DNA of 7,348 nucleotides from Flavobacterium sp. (GTDB lineage: Bacteria > Bacteroidota > Bacteroidia > Flavobacteriales > Flavobacteriaceae): contig JASLGC010000245.1 of NCBI GenBank assembly GCA_030150335.1, positions 1 through 7,348 of the forward strand. The letters run 5' to 3'. Position numbers and translations under genes: made by a program. Under the pieces are notes generated by a model, which saw only the letters and a program-made list of their open reading frames with translations, ran no database searches and was not told the origin of the DNA. Shown piece after piece: positions 5,594-7,348 of this stretch; position 1 is the first letter of the stretch, and each line of letters starts with the position of its first letter.

Positions 5594-7054
5594 TTACTTA
5601 ACTGATTTTTCATTCAATAGATGCTCAATTCTATTCAATTGACTTTTCAAATCTTGATTCTCTTTTTTAAGAATATCTAACTCTGCATTTACTTGCTTCA
5701 ATTGCTCAATCTCTTTTGCTTGCTCAATTATATGTAAATACAGTTCCTCTGTTTTTTCCAAAAGCTGAATTGAAAGCTCAGAAACATTAAAAGCATACCC
5801 CTCTTCTGATTTTTCTAAATGACTTATTGGAGTAATACCAGGTAAGTGGTTATTCGTTTTAATAAATGACTCAACCGTCTTCAAATCATTAAATTTATAA
5901 TCATACTTTAAAGCTGAATGTCCTTTAAAATAAGATTCAAAAACATAATCTGCATAGTAACTATTCACTGCTGTAATACTACCATTCACTCTTAATTTTT
6001 CTTCAGGTTCTCCGGATGGTTGATCAAACCCGATACCAACCCAACCTTGAGTGTAAATATTATCTCCATTAATAGGCATCCCATCCAAAGCTGTCGATTT
6101 AGCTTTACCCCAAGGTGTTTTAATTAAAGGGGTTATATCTATAATACGCGGAATTTTAGTTTCATCTATATATTCTAACCCACTTAAATTATTTGCTACA
6201 GACAAAGAAGTAACAGTTTCTGAGGTTTCTAATAAACGAGACAAATCAATAATTTGTTCCTTACCATCTTCTGCGGAATAAACCAATGCAGGAATAACAA
6301 TATTATTTGGAGTTTTATAATCAGATATAAAGTAAAGAGTAGTTAGTGTCTCAGCTTTGCCAACAATATCTGTCATTTTATGTACATAAGCACTTCCCTT
6401 TTCATCAACATATTTAAAACTTGTTTCTACAAATGTTTCTACATAATAAAACTCTTCATTTTGCATAGCAGTTTGCTCTTCAAGAGTACCATGTCCTCCA
6501 ATATCATCTACTTCAATATATCTATGCTCGATAACTTCTCCAGATTCCCCTAACTTATCATACTTTGCAAGAAACTTATTTTCTGTTACTAAAGCTGTTA
6601 GAGTTTCATTGAATTTCACCCCCTCCTCCGTAGAGTTTTCATCAGATTTAAACTCAAAAGATTGTGTTGACACACCTTCTTCCAGTGGAGTTACAACAAG
6701 AGAACCTTTTGATTGATTTTCTTTTACGTAAGAAAGCATATCTAAGCTACCAATTACTTTAACCCATTGCTTTTTGGTATCATCCTCAGGATTAATACCC
6801 CAATAATAAAAGCCCTTTTTAAGATCGTCATTATTTGACTTATTGTACACAATTAAACCTTCCGCTGGATTTTCTCCACTAATCATAGAAGTATCTGTTA
6901 GCGTTGTTAAACTTACTTCAGGAACAAGAACTCCCTTATTTGAAGCAGAAACATGCAACATAGCCGACTGATCTGGTAAATCTGTACCTATACCAATTTG
7001 TCCATAAGAAATACCACATATTAAAAGTGCTATTGAAAGTAGTTTTATATTCAT
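5594..7054 (-). CDS. Exported flavobacterial surface protein with head module and coiled-coil tail (486 aa)
   Basis: Start: ATG at 7054 gives MNIKLLSIALLICGISYG|Q, a compact signal peptide. The frame is open to a TTG at 7108, but that adds 18 mainly polar residues before the signal and overlaps the likely promoter. The mature protein opens with the head motif QIGIGTDLPDQSAMLHVS..NKGVLVPEVSL (19-49), then GLIVYNK and a YYW strand. The middle (about 150-312) holds degenerate beta units of the 'ETLTTL ... Y.DE.G ... IDL..L' type, common in flavobacterial surface proteins. Residues 335-375 hold IYTQGWVGIGF and KLRVNGSI.A, the usual lead-in to the tail. The tail (about 390-430) has VESFIKTNNHLPGI, followed by SELSIQLLEKTEELYLHIIE and a Leu/Ile heptad coiled coil to about residue 482. 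Such tails are often annotated as tail-fibre-like; oligomerisation, probably trimeric, is inferred. C13 lies in the signal core and does not fit a lipobox (LLIC lacks a small residue before Cys). First gene of the unit; partners are the two large proteins downstream. Confidence 0.9.
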   Translation of the reverse strand: MNIKLLSIALLICGISYGQIGIGTDLPDQSAMLHVSASNKGVLVPEVSLTTLTDTSMISGENPAEGLIVYNKSNNDDLKKGFYYWGINPEDDTKKQWVKVIGSLDMLSYVKENQSKGSLVVTPLEEGVSTQSFEFKSDENSTEEGVKFNETLTALVTENKFLAKYDKLGESGEVIEHRYIEVDDIGGHGTLEEQTAMQNEEFYYVETFVETSFKYVDEKGSAYVHKMTDIVGKAETLTTLYFISDYKTPNNIVIPALVYSAEDGKEQIIDLSRLLETSETVTSLSVANNLSGLEYIDETKIPRIIDITPLIKTPWGKAKSTALDGMPINGDNIYTQGWVGIGFDQPSGEPEEKLRVNGSITAVNSYYADYVFESYFKGHSALKYDYKFNDLKTVESFIKTNNHLPGITPISHLEKSEEGYAFNVSELSIQLLEKTEELYLHIIEQAKEIEQLKQVNAELDILKKENQDLKSQLNRIEHLLNEKSVK

Positions 7055-7105
7055 AACTCGGTATATATTTATGTTAAAAATTATATGATCATTTTTATTT
7101 ATACA

Positions 7106-7113
7106 CAAATTTA
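7106..7113 (-). promoter_or_regulatory. Candidate Bacteroidota -7 element (TAAATTTG)
   Basis: The minus strand reads TAAATTTG, an exact match to the TAnnTTTG element used by the Bacteroidota housekeeping sigma factor. Transcription would start near 7100, giving a leader of about 45 bases before the ATG at 7054. I find no TTG at the usual 17-23 base spacing upstream, so only half of the promoter is supported. Confidence 0.45.
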
Positions 7114-7139
7114 CAAATTATGATAATATTATAGACTAT

Positions 7140-7155
7140 TGTAAAAATATTTACA
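7140..7155. promoter_or_regulatory. Small palindrome TGTAAA-N4-TTTACA, possible operator
   Basis: The arms TGTAAA (7140-7145) and TTTACA (7150-7155) are exact reverse complements; written as TGTAA-N6-TTACA this has the half-site spacing of CRP/FNR-family operators. Its centre would lie roughly 45-50 bases upstream of a start near 7100, a plausible activator position. In DNA this AT-rich such a palindrome can easily arise by chance. Confidence 0.22.
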
Positions 7156-7265
7156 TTTAAGAAAAAATAAACACAATTAATTTAAATAAAACAACAATAA
7201 ATAAAAGAATAATTAACTTTTATAATAAATAACTCTATTTGTATAAGCAAAAATGTATTCACACA

Positions 7266-7299
7266 CAAACATACTTAGCAAATAATTTACTAAAAACAA
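7266..7299 (-). promoter_or_regulatory. Alternative candidate promoter (TTG-N23-TATGTTTG)
   Basis: The minus strand has TATGTTTG (7273 down to 7266), an exact TAnnTTTG match, with TTG (7299 down to 7297) 23 bases upstream, at the long end of the accepted spacing for flavobacterial promoters. It would give a leader of about 205 bases before the 486-aa gene. It competes with the nearer TAAATTTG; both could be used. Confidence 0.35.
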
Positions 7300-7348
7300 T
7301 TAATAAGATATATTATTATTGATAAAATAACACAAAACAAATAATTAA

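Larger units (their letters stand above)
7055..7348. other. AT-rich non-coding region upstream of the three-gene unit
   Basis: These 294 bases are strongly A/T biased and rich in A-runs and ATA/TTA steps, with no credible coding frame on either strand and no tRNA-like fold that I can see. The stretch holds the candidate promoter elements and the small palindrome listed separately. No gene on the far side is visible, so I cannot tell whether it also serves a divergent gene. Confidence 0.7.

Noticed and set aside
7013..7054. Lipoprotein signal (Cys 13) in the 486-aa protein
   Set aside because: The residues before Cys are L-L-I with no small residue at -1, and a better cleavage site lies at G18|Q19.
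5594..7054. Phage tail fibre or prophage fragment
   Set aside because: Tail-fibre-like C-termini occur in many chromosomal flavobacterial surface proteins. This one has a signal peptide, and no phage gene is seen nearby.
7055..7348. tRNA, riboswitch, CRISPR array or origin in the AT-rich region
   Set aside because: No regularly spaced repeats, cloverleaf or conserved aptamer-like core is visible. AT-richness alone does not support an origin.

Overview
The window looks like chromosomal DNA of a low-GC Bacteroidota, most likely a flavobacterium. The signs are AT-rich non-coding DNA, a promoter-like TAnnTTTG element, no strong Shine-Dalgarno sites, signal peptides cleaved just before a Gln, and flavobacterial head and tail modules such as 'IGIGT..P', 'KGFLLPRMT' and 'NNHLPGI'. 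I cannot name the genus from this sequence alone.

Layout: (1) Bases 2-274, plus strand, are the last 90 codons of an M3-family (Dcp/oligopeptidase A-like) zinc metallopeptidase. (2) Bases 284-336 form a 25-bp perfect hairpin that serves as terminator for the convergent genes on either side. (3) Bases 343-7054, minus strand, hold three genes for exported proteins, transcribed from right to left. The order is a 486-aa head/coiled-coil-tail surface protein (5594-7054), an 820-aa multidomain protein (3114-5576) and an 897-aa paralogue of it (343-3036). The first two are 17 bp apart. The second and third are 77 bp apart, with a terminator-like hairpin between them. (4) Bases 7055-7348 are a very AT-rich non-coding stretch that probably carries the promoter of the three-gene unit.

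How the genes may work together: all three begin with a signal peptide followed by related flavobacterial head motifs. The two large proteins share one architecture: signal peptide, head module with a Cys pair, four Ig-like beta repeats of about 95-110 residues, and a C-terminal alpha/beta domain of 260-300 residues. That last domain resembles the ThuA / class I glutamine amidotransferase-like fold but contains no cysteine. The first protein ends in a coiled coil typical of oligomeric surface fibres. I infer a cell-surface or secreted assembly, with the small protein as an oligomeric scaffold or fibre and the large ones as modular partners. No function is established by the sequence. The operon of two paralogues with this unusual C-terminal domain is the most interesting content of the window.

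The two longest open frames at the right ends of the 897-aa and 486-aa genes begin at TTG codons upstream of the signal peptide. I placed both starts at the downstream ATG.
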